A stretch of 64,000 nt of DNA, from contig VWZP01010904.1 in assembly GCA_013396995.1 (NCBI GenBank), positions 5,168,072 to 5,232,071 of the forward strand. The letters run 5' to 3'. The stretch comes from Dicaeum eximium. Its lineage: Eukaryota; Chordata; Aves; Passeriformes; Dicaeidae. Positions 39,101-52,052 of this stretch are shown one piece after another. Each line of letters begins with the position of its first letter. Position 1 is the first letter of the stretch. The position numbers and the translations under genes were made by a program. Under the pieces are notes generated by a model. That model was given only the letters and a program-made list of their open reading frames with translations. It searched no databases and was not told the DNA's origin.

Positions 39101-42100
39101 AACAAGCTAACCATCAAAAGAACTTACGTTTTGAATAAAAAGGCTATCATTTGTTGATTTGAATATCAAAGGGATCCACTGCAAACTCCCAGTCTAGAAA
39201 AACCTCCCTAAGCTACACCAGACAGGTGTTTAATAATCTATTATTAAGGCACTATTTTAGGTTACTCAGAATCATAAAAAATAGCTGTAACTGTGAAGCT
39301 GCAAATGGGACTGCACAAAGAAATGAATGCTATTAACATACTATTAACAATTCAAAAGAATGAGTTGACATACCAATCAAACTTGTTAATTGACTGTCAA
39401 TGGCCTGTCCCTGAATATACAACATGACTGCATTATATATTTCAAATGCTGACAGGAAGACAGTTTCATTTGCATTAACTTCATAAACTGATCAACAACC
39501 AAACTGCCACATACATTTATAATGGGAAGCTGAATCATTTCAATATTCATGCAGCTCTGTAATTGTAAATTAGGTGCTGGCAAACAATACAATACTGTAC
39601 AAACGCTAAAATATCCTAAATTTCTCTGACCTACTTTCTTTTTTATTTTAAAAGAGCAGTGGAAAAAACTTGTCTCTTACGGGGAAGATTATTACTTTAA
39701 TTTATGGTTCATGCCTTAGGCAAAATTTGTTTGCAACCTAGTTTGCAACCATTGTTTTTAACTCTAGATGGATAACTGGTCCACGATATATGAGGCACAC
39801 AAGGTGATGTAAAGTCTTTCTTGCTTTAGTTCTGTGAAGTGTAAATATCATTAAAATACAGAGTAAATCTGTAAAAACCAAAGTGAATGAAAATATGTAC
39901 TATTTCCTTGCTATGACACAAAGCAGATGACAGCAGTGAAACTACTGAAACTTTCTAATTAGACATTGAGACGTGTAATTTAAAGTGGAAAGTACTGTTC
40001 TTGCACATCCTTCCCTATGTCCTAGAATTTACTGCCCTCAGAGGTCCTGGCTATATAAAATATGTTTCCTAAAAATATCTCATAATTACACCCATTCAGT
40101 TTCATTGGGATTGACAGTGATAGTAGCTGAAATGGCTGTGATAATGCTGCCATTTTAGCCAAATGGTTAGTCAGACATACTCTGAGCAAAGTCACAAATC
40201 ATAGGAATTGAGAGCAAAAGTGCTTGTGGTGCTTCCATATTTCTGCACATATTTATCCAGCAGAAATGACCAAGGGTTGATAATAGGAGGAAAATGACAC
40301 AAAGAATTCCCAATAAAAGGCATAGGCAAACATTCTTCATTTTTCTGGTTAATATCTGATCCTGCAACACTCAATAGCTTGCACTTCTGCTTGCTGAAAA
40401 ATACAGTTCTATTTAAACTAACAGAGAAGTCTTCAAATGCTGTCATTAATGACTGCATGGATGAATATCAATTTGTATGCCTTAACCATATAATGAAGAT
40501 ATGAAAGAAGAAATTAGTTTTTATTTGTTCTTGAAGTGCTATTGGCATATTTGTCACTGTTTATATAGAAAGAGTAATATCTCAGTCACTTCGAGAATCA
40601 GAGAAATAAAGCTAAAAAGAAATGTCATAAATGAGGATTAAGTCATGTGGGTCTGAAAGTGTTCAACTGAAAGCTAAGTAGTAATTGATCAAAAACTCCA
40701 TAACTGTCAGGTCAGTCACGTTCCCTCTATATCTGTATGACCTGGAGGTAGTATAAGTTTTAAACATATCAACTGTAAATGCACGTTGTCTTCTTTTCCC
40801 CTCTTTTATTACTACTACTTTCACCCTGTCAATCCAACAGTCACTTCCCTGGCTTTAAAGTTATTGCAAAAAAGAGCCAAGCACTACACACCAGCATAAC
40901 CATACAGATATGATATAAACGTTCAATAAATCTGCAGTCATGGCAATCTTCTCCTGCATTTCCTTTCAGATAAACAATATCAGAGGACAATTTCTCTGCT
41001 ACCTAGGTGAGCTGCTATATTTTAGATTTTATTATTTGTAAGACTGAGAAGAAAAAAATATTCACATTTATTGTTCTAGCAACTGCAATTGAAGAGTAGA
41101 AAGACTAACAAATGGAAATATAAAATTTTATCTTATAAAATAGAAAAAATGAATATAGGAGCCACTGGGGTGATGGCAGTCCCAAATCATCCTAACTGGT
41201 AATCATGAAAGATTATTTATATTACAAACTAGATATTAGCTTTGATATTTTCCCTGAAGTATAAGCTGAGTAACTGTCATACTGAATATCATCATACGAT
41301 GGGTACTGCTAAATTCTTAAACTGACAAAACAAGGATCATTAAAGCTTCAACATTCTTTCAGATAATCAATGTAATATAAGCAGCATGCGATTAAAAACA
41401 CTTAAGACACTAAAAGTGTCAAAGTAAAGAACAGCTTATTACTCAAAGGATGTAGCATCTATAAATCCAGCCACATTTGAGGGAGCTGGTCATTTATTAC
41501 TGCTGCTAATAGCAATACACAACAACTACAGTGAATTCAGTAATTCATGCTGCAAGATTTATAAACTTTGATCATAAAATATATACATATACACAGCTAA
41601 AATATATGCACATATAAATATTACTGTAAGAGAAATGGTGTGATGTATGTTCATGTTTCAAAAAGACACTTGATTAATTCTAAGAAGCTACAGTTTGTCT
41701 GCAGTGCTTCAAAATTTACATTTGAAATAATGACATTCTAATTTACTCAAATAAACATTTTCAATGAAATTTTCACTGTATTAGCTGAAATCTTTGAGAC
41801 CCTAAATAGCCTGCAGCCAGCATAGCTTTTGTAGGTGGGATAAAAACTCCTGTTCTTGGGAAGAATAAAACATTCTATTATGCAGATGAAGTCTCATCCA
41901 TGTAGGAAATGGTGCTTTCTTGAAGATCAGCCTGAGACTAGAAAACTGATTTGGACACAAAACTTGATTATTACAGAACTCATGATCATTATCTTTTAAT
42001 TAGATGGCAGGCTTCTCAAATTTAGCTGTCTGTAGAAAGCTCACAAAACATTATGGACATTTTATAGCACAAAAAGGCTTAAGTCAAACAAATACTGAGA

Positions 42101-42220
42101 TGCACTAGACCATTTGTTTTGTATGAGGATGGTGAGTATAAGAAAGGTGTAACCAGTGTTTTTGCTGAATGCATTACTGCCAGTTACTGTGTGATTAATG
42201 GCAAGATCAGGACTTGTATT

Positions 42221-42240
42221 ATACTGTATAAATACAGTAT
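42221..42240. repeat. Perfect inverted repeat
   Basis: ATACTGTAT and ATACAGTAT separated by two bases, within AT-rich sequence. Confidence 0.9.
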
Positions 42241-43482
42241 ATATACATATTACTCTGTACTGCAGAGGTAGAGGGGTGCAAGCAATCTCATTCCAAGTTT
42301 GTAACAGAACAATAAGCAGCTTAACATAAACCTGTCTGCATTTGCTATTTTTTACAGAAAAATTGAAATGAACAAGTAAAAAAAATATTGTAACAAATTT
42401 ATCGTAAGAAATAAAGAACTTATTTTAGAAAATTTCAGTGGATTAGATGCCTAACAAAGATATTCTAGCTTACATTATGGTCCTCTTCCCACTTCCAGAA
42501 GAAACAGCAATCACTATTACAGCTCTTAAAAATAAAGTAAATAATTTATAGTAAATGGTTCCCCCAGTTTGACTGAAAAAAAGAAAATATTAAAGGCATA
42601 AGGTGTTCCAGGTTCCTGAGCAGTTGTGCAGTATCAGTCCTCATTTTGGGTGTGAAACTACAAAAATATTAGCATTGGCTTATACTTTCTTCTCACAAAC
42701 AGGTGCCAAGGAGAGTGCAGGAGGAAGAAAGAAGCAATTCCATAAAGCTAGAATATGCCTTGTATTAAAAACATAGTTTTAATACTAATTATTGAGAAAA
42801 TAGGAGTAGCATAAGCAGGAAACTAATTTATCGATGATTTCAACTTCAGTTTTAGTATTACCACATAGGGAAACAAGTAAACACTCACATGTACATAATA
42901 TTGACATATCAGAGATTAAAACTTAAGCACTGATCAGGAAATACCAAAAATTCAGAATACATACAGGTAGACTGGATAAGTGAAATATGAATACATTTGC
43001 ATTATGAGTGTACATTTATATTTAAGAAGATGAACCCAAACTTATTAGCAGGATATTTAGAGTTAGTACTGACACAGTAAAACAATAAAATTAGACTTCT
43101 GCAAAATTTTATTCCCTAACTTTAAGTTAGATCTTTTATTTTTCCCCAAAAAATCCTGATAACATACTTGATATTGCTTTCCAATTGCTATACTTATTCT
43201 TCTTAATATATAAGGGATTTTTCCTGAGATAAATTACAAAAAGGCAAATTTGAAGTTTCTACCTGCAGCTACCTCTGATTTATATTACCTGTATCCGTAA
43301 CACTTTTCTTCTGAAGACTCTGCAACTCACTGAATAGGTAAAGTGATTTTTAAAAATTTTTCTGAAACTTACTCAGCAATTATGGGAAGTGAGTAACATA
43401 TTTCAGCACAGGGATTATTTTTTCTTAATTTATGAGGCATTTTAAAGGGTAAAGTTGGGAGAAAGGATGTTTTGTAACCACT

Positions 43483-43520
43483 GATCCTATCTTCATCTTC
43501 CTACGATCCTATCTTCATCT
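43483..43520. repeat. Short tandem duplication, period 22
   Basis: GATCCTATCTTCATCT occurs at 43483 and again at 43505. Confidence 0.95.
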
Positions 43521-44149
43521 AATTTAACATTTCATTTATTGAATTCAAATTTATTGCTACTTTTTCAGAATTTAGGAAAAAAATAAATCTTGCAGACTTG
43601 TTACTGTTACAAAGAAAGCTGGAACTTCACACAATCTGAGCCACAGGCAGAGTTGACTTAGATTCTTAAGGCAATTCCTCAAATACAGAATAAGATCTGA
43701 CAGATTCTCTCACATGAGGGAAAAGCCCGGAAAGAAAATGTATGGCAAATGTTTAGTAAGCTACTCATTTAAGGAATACTCAAATCCTTTCCATCCCACT
43801 AGCAGGAGACTGTTGTGTGTCTCTAGAAGACCAAGTCCAAAATAAACATATCTTAAAAATCTCCCTTTTTATGTGTTCTTTGTCCAAGGGTTGAGATCAA
43901 TCTAAAATCTCCAGAATTTATATATATTTGATAACATTTGTCCAAGTCCAATTTAGCACAACAAATAAAATTTTAACAAAGTTAAACCAGCAGGAAATAA
44001 AATCAAGAGAGTCTCATCTGAGTGTGTATCATGGAACAGTTGCAACATTTGCAAGCTGTATGACCCCAACATGACAAAAAGTAAATCAAACATTACTCAG
44101 TAATACAGCTGCCCTTAGTGCTAATGTATTATTTACTGCTCTCATCCCA

Positions 44150-44350
44150 GCCTTCTCAGGAATCCCATCCTGTTCAATTATTATTATTACAAGCTCCTTT
44201 CTGCAGAGGCAGAGAACTGGCATGTATGCAGGGAAGTAAACAGAAGCCTCTTCTGCTCGTGGATTAATTTCAACAGTGCCAATCTTGCTTATTGGGCATT
44301 TGACCTTGATAAGAGTAGTTTTCAGGTCAACCCTTGAACAGAAAAAAATC
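44150..44350. promoter_or_regulatory. Candidate conserved element
   Basis: Includes CTCGTGGATTAATTTCAACA and GGGCATTTGACCTTGATAAG: paired homeodomain-type (GGATTA, ATTAAT) and TGACCTTGA (orphan-receptor-type) motifs in a unique block. No coding potential was seen. Confidence 0.3.
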
Positions 44351-45556
44351 CTAACGATTTAGGGCTTTTAATGCCAAATTTTCTACAGGAAGAATGTAAT
44401 TGCAATTTCTTTCTTCATGTATTTCTTAATATATATATTCATGACTTTAACTGCCATGAAATTAGACTGTTGTTTAAGTCTGGCATGTTAGAGATCTCAA
44501 AGTGATATTGATCATCTGTATCAGCTGTTTGACCTTGGATTGCCAAGACACTGAAGAGGGCCTCTTTCTTCTGTACAAGCTAAGAGGGTTTCTTTCTATC
44601 ACAGAGGTACTGAGTTTGCCTGTCCTAACTGGAAAAACATGAATGAACCTAAAGATAACTACCTGCAGGTGCATAAAATGCATATATTAGACCTCAACAG
44701 AACTAGTCTTCTTTCTTGCACAAAACTAAGTATGCCATGGAATTTACAGTGTCTCACAACCAAGTCTAAAATTTAATGCAACTGTGGTCCTAAAAGGTTA
44801 ATTATGCCTTTAATCCATCTCCATGCATACAAACTGGCCATTTTTCTCGAGGTTCTGAGACTCCATAAAAAGAAAAATTAACAATCGGGAAAACATAACA
44901 ACACAGAAATTTGCAGAAAAAGAACCAGTACAATTAAACAATTTGCCCAGGTCTGGAAAGGAAGTCTGGCGTTTGAAACAGATATTCAGATAATTTCAGT
45001 GAGCTTCCCAAGATTTTTTTAACCTTTCATGTCCCACCTTACCCAGTTAGATCTTTTAGCCCAGACTGTCTGAATTAGCAGTAAAACAATGTATAGATGT
45101 CTAACATGAGTCTAGTAATAGTAACATCATGTGTTTTGGAACATGGCAGGTGACATTCCTAATCAGATTATTTTCTTCTTTTGTCCTCAAAAAGATATTT
45201 CGCTGTAATTTATTCAAGTATATTAAAAAACATTTTATTCACAGCAAGGATTTCATAATCAGGAAGTTTCTCCTGAAGGATATGTGACTAATAGCTCTGG
45301 AGACTTAAACAAAATGTTTATTTACAAACGTACACAGCATCACCCAGAGCTCCTGGAAATCACTGTGTCAGAAAAGCTTAAAGTTATTCTAGGGGGACAC
45401 CAGAGTTTAGTCTCCAGGACAGCTGAGTCATTTGCTTCACAGCTGACAGAGTACTGCAGTGTAGTCTGAAATCTCACAGTTAAGTCAAAATTGTTATGCA
45501 TAATGAAAGCAGTAACCCAGTTTGAAAAAAGGACATAACATAGTAGTTTTAAACTT

Positions 45557-45640
45557 TTTTATAGAATCACAGTAGAAGTAAAAAAGGTCCTATAAAGATG
45601 AAACCCCAAGCCCTGCAATATCCTTGCATCTGATAGCATG
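45557..45640 (-). mobile_element. Possible degraded CR1 3' end
   Basis: TATAGAATCACAG followed by AAAAGGTCCTATAAAGATGA resembles a worn reverse-complement CR1 terminus. Similarity fades quickly to the right, so this could be chance. Confidence 0.3.
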
Positions 45641-47665
45641 ATCCCTGTGAGATACTACTGCACTGCTCATACAACCTAAACCACTATGACATCCTAAAAT
45701 GCAAGCCCACAAGTAACATCAGTTTGTATTAGCCTGATCCTCCTGATACCTGAGGTTTAGAATCCACCACCTACATAATACATAAAAATAACCTATGAAA
45801 ATACACACAAGGTTGTTGTCCAGTATGGATCTCAAGTGGGTCTTTAGCAGAAATTAGATCTCTAAGTGAAGGACTATCACACTTGAAATTCCTGCCCAAA
45901 GTCCTAAGACTGCCTCAGTTTTCACTGTAAGTTCCCCTCAGTACTTAAAGCCTTGCTCATATGCCTATACTTCAGACCTGCCCACGCTAATCATCTCTGG
46001 ACACTCCCTACATCTAAGTGGGGACATGATCTACAAACTCTGCGTCTTCTGCCACAGTAATTTCACAATGCATTCATGTCTTTGTTCAGCTGACTTTAAA
46101 AAACTTACAACAAGATAGCAAACTGGAGAAACCTGACCTAAAGTGTACTTTCTGAGCTCAGTTCCATGGTTCAATTCTATGGAGCAACACAGTCTTTGGT
46201 ATAGCTGCCTTTTCAACTGGAACAAAAAAATTAAACTAATCACAGACAATGAAATTAAAATTACACCTATGGCATCACCAGTGCCATGGGGAAGTTTCAT
46301 GTACACTTATACCTATAGCAGGAATTTAATTTCTTACTTTAGGTGAGTACTACGAGGAATCTCTTTTAAACTAATAAAATATTTTCAGTTGCAAACACAG
46401 ACTTATTGAAATTATACATAGTAATCAACTGCCCTCTATATGAGCTAAAATGATGGTTTTAATTATATCTCATGTGTATGCCTCACCCTCATTACAAAAC
46501 AATAATTATCTTTGAAATAGGTCAAATAATTCAAAACCAGCCAAAATCTTTCAGTATACTACTGCTGAAAAGTACTACAATTATGCTAAAATTTTAAAGA
46601 TTTTTATAACTAATTATTGTAACTATATAGGTACTTGATCTGAAAGCTGGAGTAAAAGTTAAAGATGGAATATAAATTTCTGGTTTTGCCTAGCCATGAG
46701 CTTTTCAAAGTGAAACTTAAAAACAGTATCCTTATGGATTTTCCATCTATTGTTTATTTTTTGAATATATTTTAAAGATAATATCTTTAACACCACTACA
46801 GCTGAAATTATTATCTATCTTTGTTTAGCACTTAAATGGCTATATTTCCATCACTTTTTTCAGGGCCACAGTTGCATCAAGACATATTGATAACCAAAAT
46901 CTTAAATCATGTAGCATATATGTAGATATCAGAAAACCTGCAACATTAATACAGAATATTTTATATCTTCCTGTGAGAAAACTGTGAGAAAAATGTGAAG
47001 AGATAAACCTGAAAAAAAAAGTAACTGAGATTTCTCCTTTTTGAGCTATTATTAAACTGCTAAAAGCTAAATGCATTTTTTCTGAGAAAACAATCTCTTG
47101 CCAAAAACAATTCAGTAGAATCCTAGGTACTAAATTGCTGAGGAAAGAGAGTTGGTTCCCTATAAAATCCCTCTGAATCTTTAGAAGGCTTTGGACAAAC
47201 CCTTGCAGTGATTCACAGGCTAGTATAAATTTCAGAAGTCTATGCAAGTCATTTGAATGGGACGGGAGCAGAAAAAAAATTAGGTTGCATAAATAGGCTT
47301 ATAACTTTTTAATTTTTTTTTTTCACTTTCTTCTGTCCATAAATTTTATTCTGTATTTATACATCTCTAGACATCTGTCAGCTCATCCAGAGTAGAAACT
47401 TCCTACGCACTTGTAACTATGCACATCTCAGACATGCCCACAACACAAATATGTATCAAGCCTATGACGCACACACAGAAGAGACTTCTACTGTAAGACT
47501 TCCCTAGAATGTAAGGAACTTCCCACATGATGGGAGTCCTTCAGGTTTGTTTCAAGTTCTTCTGAATTATTTTAATGGGGCTGCCTTCAACTCGACCTCC
47601 AAGCATATTTACATGCTTAAAGGACACCATTTAATTGAAAAAGCTGTTTTGAAAATAAAAATTAA

Positions 47666-47680
47666 GTAAATAAATAAATA
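47666..47680. repeat. (TAAA)n short repeat
   Basis: Several tandem TAAA units. Confidence 0.85.
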
Positions 47681-49600
47681 TACTGAAATCTTAGTTAAAG
47701 TGGCTGCTGTTGTACTAACTGCTATAAACTTTCAGTTTAAAGGAAATTACCATATCATACAAGAATATACCCTGGTAATGCTAGAATATGAGTATGAAAC
47801 AAATAAACCCCAGCATTAAATCTCTAGGTTTTGCATTGGTTCTTTATCTCTCCAACTCCTTTTAAAGACTGCATTCAATTTTTGTATTCCAGCATTCTCT
47901 ATACTTTGCATTGCATACGAAACAACAGTGTTTTCAGGGTGACACTTCATTAATATTTTTAGCACTTCAGAGCAAATAAGAATTGCAGTCAGTAAAAATA
48001 TTTTCATACCTTGGGTAAATTTCTTACCCAACCAGTGCCAGCATATCACTACTAGCTGTTTAGGACTGTAATTGGCATATAATGGACCAAAGTTTCACTC
48101 TTAAGTTTACTTACATAAGTGTAGCTTAGAGCAGAATTTTATTATCAAATCACATTCAATATCCAGAAAGTATAGATGTAACACTGATGAACAAAATGAA
48201 AAATACAGACCACAATAACCACTATTCAACTTCCACACAAAATCCCATTTTTTAGAAAGTATCAGTATCTGTATTACACATGCATACTTCTAAAGTTTTG
48301 AGTCTCTCTTACATACCACCAGAGTTTCAAAGTTGCTTAGCAGCTAGCAGCTCCCATGGAGAAATGGAGAAATCAAAAAAATAGAAAATGTTATGAACTG
48401 CAATCTTAATATGAAAATGCAGTTAGTTAACTACCAGTATGTTGAAAATAAAGGATTTTTGTTTTAAATTACTGTCATGCTGAGCCCTTCTGAATGCTAG
48501 TTAAATGATGAAGGTATTTAATTATTTTTGCTAAGAAACCTTTTCTATAATCAAAAGAAAGGGGAAAATACTAGATGCAGGAATAAAACTTGTGTATAGG
48601 GCTAGGAAATTTCCTGCTTAGCATAGAAACAACAGAATTGTGAGCAGTCATATTGCATAGAGCTAAACTAAAGAAGAATGGCAAAAGTGGTGGTGAGGCG
48701 CCAAGGCAAGCTAGCAGTGCTTCAGACCCTCCTCCATGATTTACATGTACTGAGGCTCTGTATGCACATTTTTTAAATTACAGTAATTAACTTTTTGATA
48801 CTCTGAACAGGAGGGAAGGCTGGGGAAGCACACAGACAAAGAGGAATTCAGCTGAGAGTGTAATAAACTGAACTAATCACTTGGAACCTGCTCATCTTTA
48901 ATCCGCTTTGGTCTTCCCTCTTGGGATGGGAAAACACCACCAGTCATACTGGAGGTCTCACTCATCCATAGCTCTCTCTGTTTCCTCCTCTTACTCTCTT
49001 TTCAATTTACAGTCTTCCATGCCCTACATCAAGTACTTCCCAGAATAACACTTCAGATTCAGTAAATGAGATGTCTGCAAGTATGGTTGACATCTTAATT
49101 TCCTGCAACACTGCTGAGAAAACTCACACTTAAATAACTATTTTATGCCTTATCCATTTTATAAGAATAAATCAAAAGCTATTTATTTTCTGGAAATTTC
49201 TTCCAAATTTTTAAGTTTAAGAAAAAGATTCTAGCTCAGAAAAAAAAAAAAAAGTAACAGCTTTTAAAAATTATGCCAAATTAAACCTTGGCAATACTTG
49301 TTACTTTTCTCCAAACTCTGAAGTGCTAAATTAAAAATACATCTAAGTAAATTTTACTTTTTGCACAAATTACATACTCTTTACTCAAACAAGCATAAAT
49401 GTTGAAAATGTGCTCCTTGCTACAGCCCAGAGCTACATTGTTCCACTTCTTTTTGCTATTTTGTTTGAGAACATAAGATCTGTGGGAAAGGGACATTTTG
49501 CATTGCTCAGAAGTCTGAGCAGAGTCCTTACTTTTCACTTCACAAATTGCAATAATAGTAATGTCTAGTAATAGTAATGAGTAATGCAATAAATAGGTGG

Positions 49601-50178
49601 TATCTTGAGCTGCATTGAGAGGAGCATTGCCAGCAGGTTGAGGGAATTGATTCTTCCCCTCCACTCGGTACTGTTGCCATACCTGGAGTGCTGTATTTGG
49701 TTCTGGGTTCCCCAGTACAAGAGACAGTGTTCAACAAAGGGCCACAACAATTATTAAAAGACTGGAGCACCTCCTCTATTAGGACAGGCTGAGAGAACTT
49801 GGACTATTTTGGTTTTAGAGAAAAGCAGGCTCAGGAAGTGCATCTCATTAGTATATATAAATAATTGAAAGGAGACTGCAAAGAAAATGGAGCCAGATTT
49901 CAGCAGTGGTGCCCAGGGACAGGACTGGAGGCAATGGGAACCAAGTGAGAGACAGGATGTCCACTCTGAACATCAGGAAACACATTTTTACTGTGTGGGA
50001 CTGAGCACTGGCACAGGTCACTCAGAGAGGTTGTGGAGTCTCCATCCTTGAAGATGTTTAAAAGGAATCTGGACATCATCCTTGGCAACCTGCTCAGGGT
50101 AGCCCTGATTGAGCAGGAGGTTGGACAATATGACCTCTAGAGGTCCATTCCAATCTCAACCATTCTCTGATTCTGTGG
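49601..50178 (+). mobile_element. CR1 LINE 3' fragment
   Basis: Plus-strand CR1: TTGAGCTGCATTGAGAGGAG at the left, TACTGTTGCCATACCTGGAG and GTTCTGGGTTCCCCAGTACA in the body, and the usual 3' end GAGGTCCATTCCAATCTCAA followed by CCATTCTCTGATTCTGTGG. The 5' end is truncated. The minus-strand open frames at 49326-50088 are shadows of this repeat. Confidence 0.9.
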
Positions 50179-51382
50179 AAGGTCTGTATGGACTGGCAGA
50201 TGAGCAGGACATCTGTGTAATTCACAGCTCCATCTCACACCATTCCACATTTGAATGAACATGTCTCAGACATTCCTAGTCGCTAAGAATAGTTTTCCCC
50301 TTGTTTCCTTGTCTATTTGCTATTCCTCTCAATGCTAATACCTTCTGTTTTACTTTCCATTTCTTTTTCCTTCTCAGAACAATGCAATACAGAAGTAGCT
50401 GACATGCCAACAGACTGACACCATACAATTTAGCTGTGTGAGTGCAGTCTAGACTCAATTTTCAATCTATGGATTGTGTCTTTCCCCTCCCAGATTCTCT
50501 AAATACTTTTACTGTAATGCTGTCACTATGTTCACTGTGTCTCACATACAAATTATATTCTGCACTCCTATTTCTTCGCCCCTCAATCCTTTTCACATTT
50601 TTACAGACCAGTTGAAAAGAAGATGCAGAGGACAAGCTCTTTGTAAACTATCTGACTTAACTGTATTTTTCTCCTGCCTACCAAAAGAGGAATGACTGCC
50701 TCCACCCCTTCTGAAGCCTAAGAGCTTCCCAATAAAGAAAATTACTTAAATATTTGGGTTCTCTTTGGTGTTTTATAGCTATATAATTATAGGGCTATTA
50801 TTTATATAATTTTTTCCACTGAAAAAATTACTTATTATATAGCATCATAAGGTTTAAGATTTACATCTCCATATCTGATATCAAAACAAGTAATAAAGAT
50901 CATGCTGACCCCTGCACTGAGCCTGTTTTGCACTACTTTGCTTTTACAGAAAGTTAAAGCATTGAACTCTCAAAGGATCAAACTCAAAGTCTCACTGCCT
51001 AGGAACATGAAGTCCAGTAAAAGACCTAACTCCAGACAAATACAAGGATTGCTCTCTCCCTGCATGAATTTTGTTCTCTTGCCTTCCATTCTCTCCGCCG
51101 TCTCCTGAGTCACACCTGTGGGTGACTGCCACAACATACTAAGGATGCTAAAACCATACATTATTCCAATGTCTGCCTTTAGACAGGGATTTTCAGATGT
51201 CCAGAAGCTAAAAACTACATTGGAAGCTCTAAGGAATCAGGAGACAAGGATACAGATGTTGCATTACAGAAGAATTGAATCTGAAGAATTTTTTAATTAA
51301 AAATTCTAAGAATAGAAAGAACACAGATCAACCAGCAGTTTCTAGATTGAATCTGTGGCATGAATAACTGGAAAAACAAAAC

Positions 51383-51399
51383 TTTTTTTTTTTTTTTTT
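51383..51399. repeat. Poly-T tract
   Basis: Seventeen T residues, just left of the candidate exon pair. Confidence 0.95.
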
Positions 51400-51455
51400 A
51401 AAATATAAGTGGATAAAATACACTGGAAGTCACCAAAAATCAGTAGACAAAATAC

Positions 51456-52052
51456 CTTTAGTGCAAAGTAATTTTCAAAGAACAACAGCTTCTGTCCATG
51501 AGCAAAGTCTTCTTGCCATTCATTTCTCTGAAGACTTCCAGATGTAGAAGCAGTTTTTCTCTCTGAAATCTTACTAAATTTAGAAAAAAAACTTTGCAGT
51601 TTACTTCTTATGGGCTCCTATTCTTCCTTTTGAACAGTATAATCTAACTTTATCCTTACTTCAGCCTTTTATTTTAGAATGTCTCCCATTTAAAGGAAAA
51701 CTACACCAAATATCTTGTATTACATACTGCCTTTCTCCAAAGGTAATTAAAAAAAAAGAAATGTGTCAATTCTACCCAACATAATAAGCTACTGAATGGT
51801 GACACCACATGGACCCTATAAATGTGCTAAACGAACCCTCACAATCAGATATGGCAAATAAGGATAAAATTTACATAACAAATAATATCACCTGTTTCCT
51901 GGATACTTCCACAGCTTTATCGTTCACTGGATATATTCTCACAAAATGTCCTGTGAAGAGCCTATCATAATTTAAGCATTTTACACAGCTCCTGTTATCA
52001 GAAAGGGGAATCTTATGGACATGTTTTAAATCCACCACCAGATAGCAGTAAA
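51456..52052 (-). other. Two candidate exons of unidentified gene
   Basis: On the minus strand, 51892-52052 is open for 53 codons after a possible acceptor (CTCTTTGTGAAG) and ends CAG|GTGATA. The reading contains NYDRLFTGHFVRIYPVND. A second segment, 51456-51562, follows a TTTCAG acceptor. Joined in phase it gives about 34 more residues and a stop at 51458-51460; in another frame it stays open to AAAG|GTATTT. I do not recognise a family, and it does not match the expected preceding DPH6 exon. Chance open frames of this size are common in 64 kb. Confidence 0.2.

Noticed and set aside
45284..45469. 61-codon plus-strand frame with protein-like composition
   Set aside because: Short, isolated, with no splice partners or recognised family.
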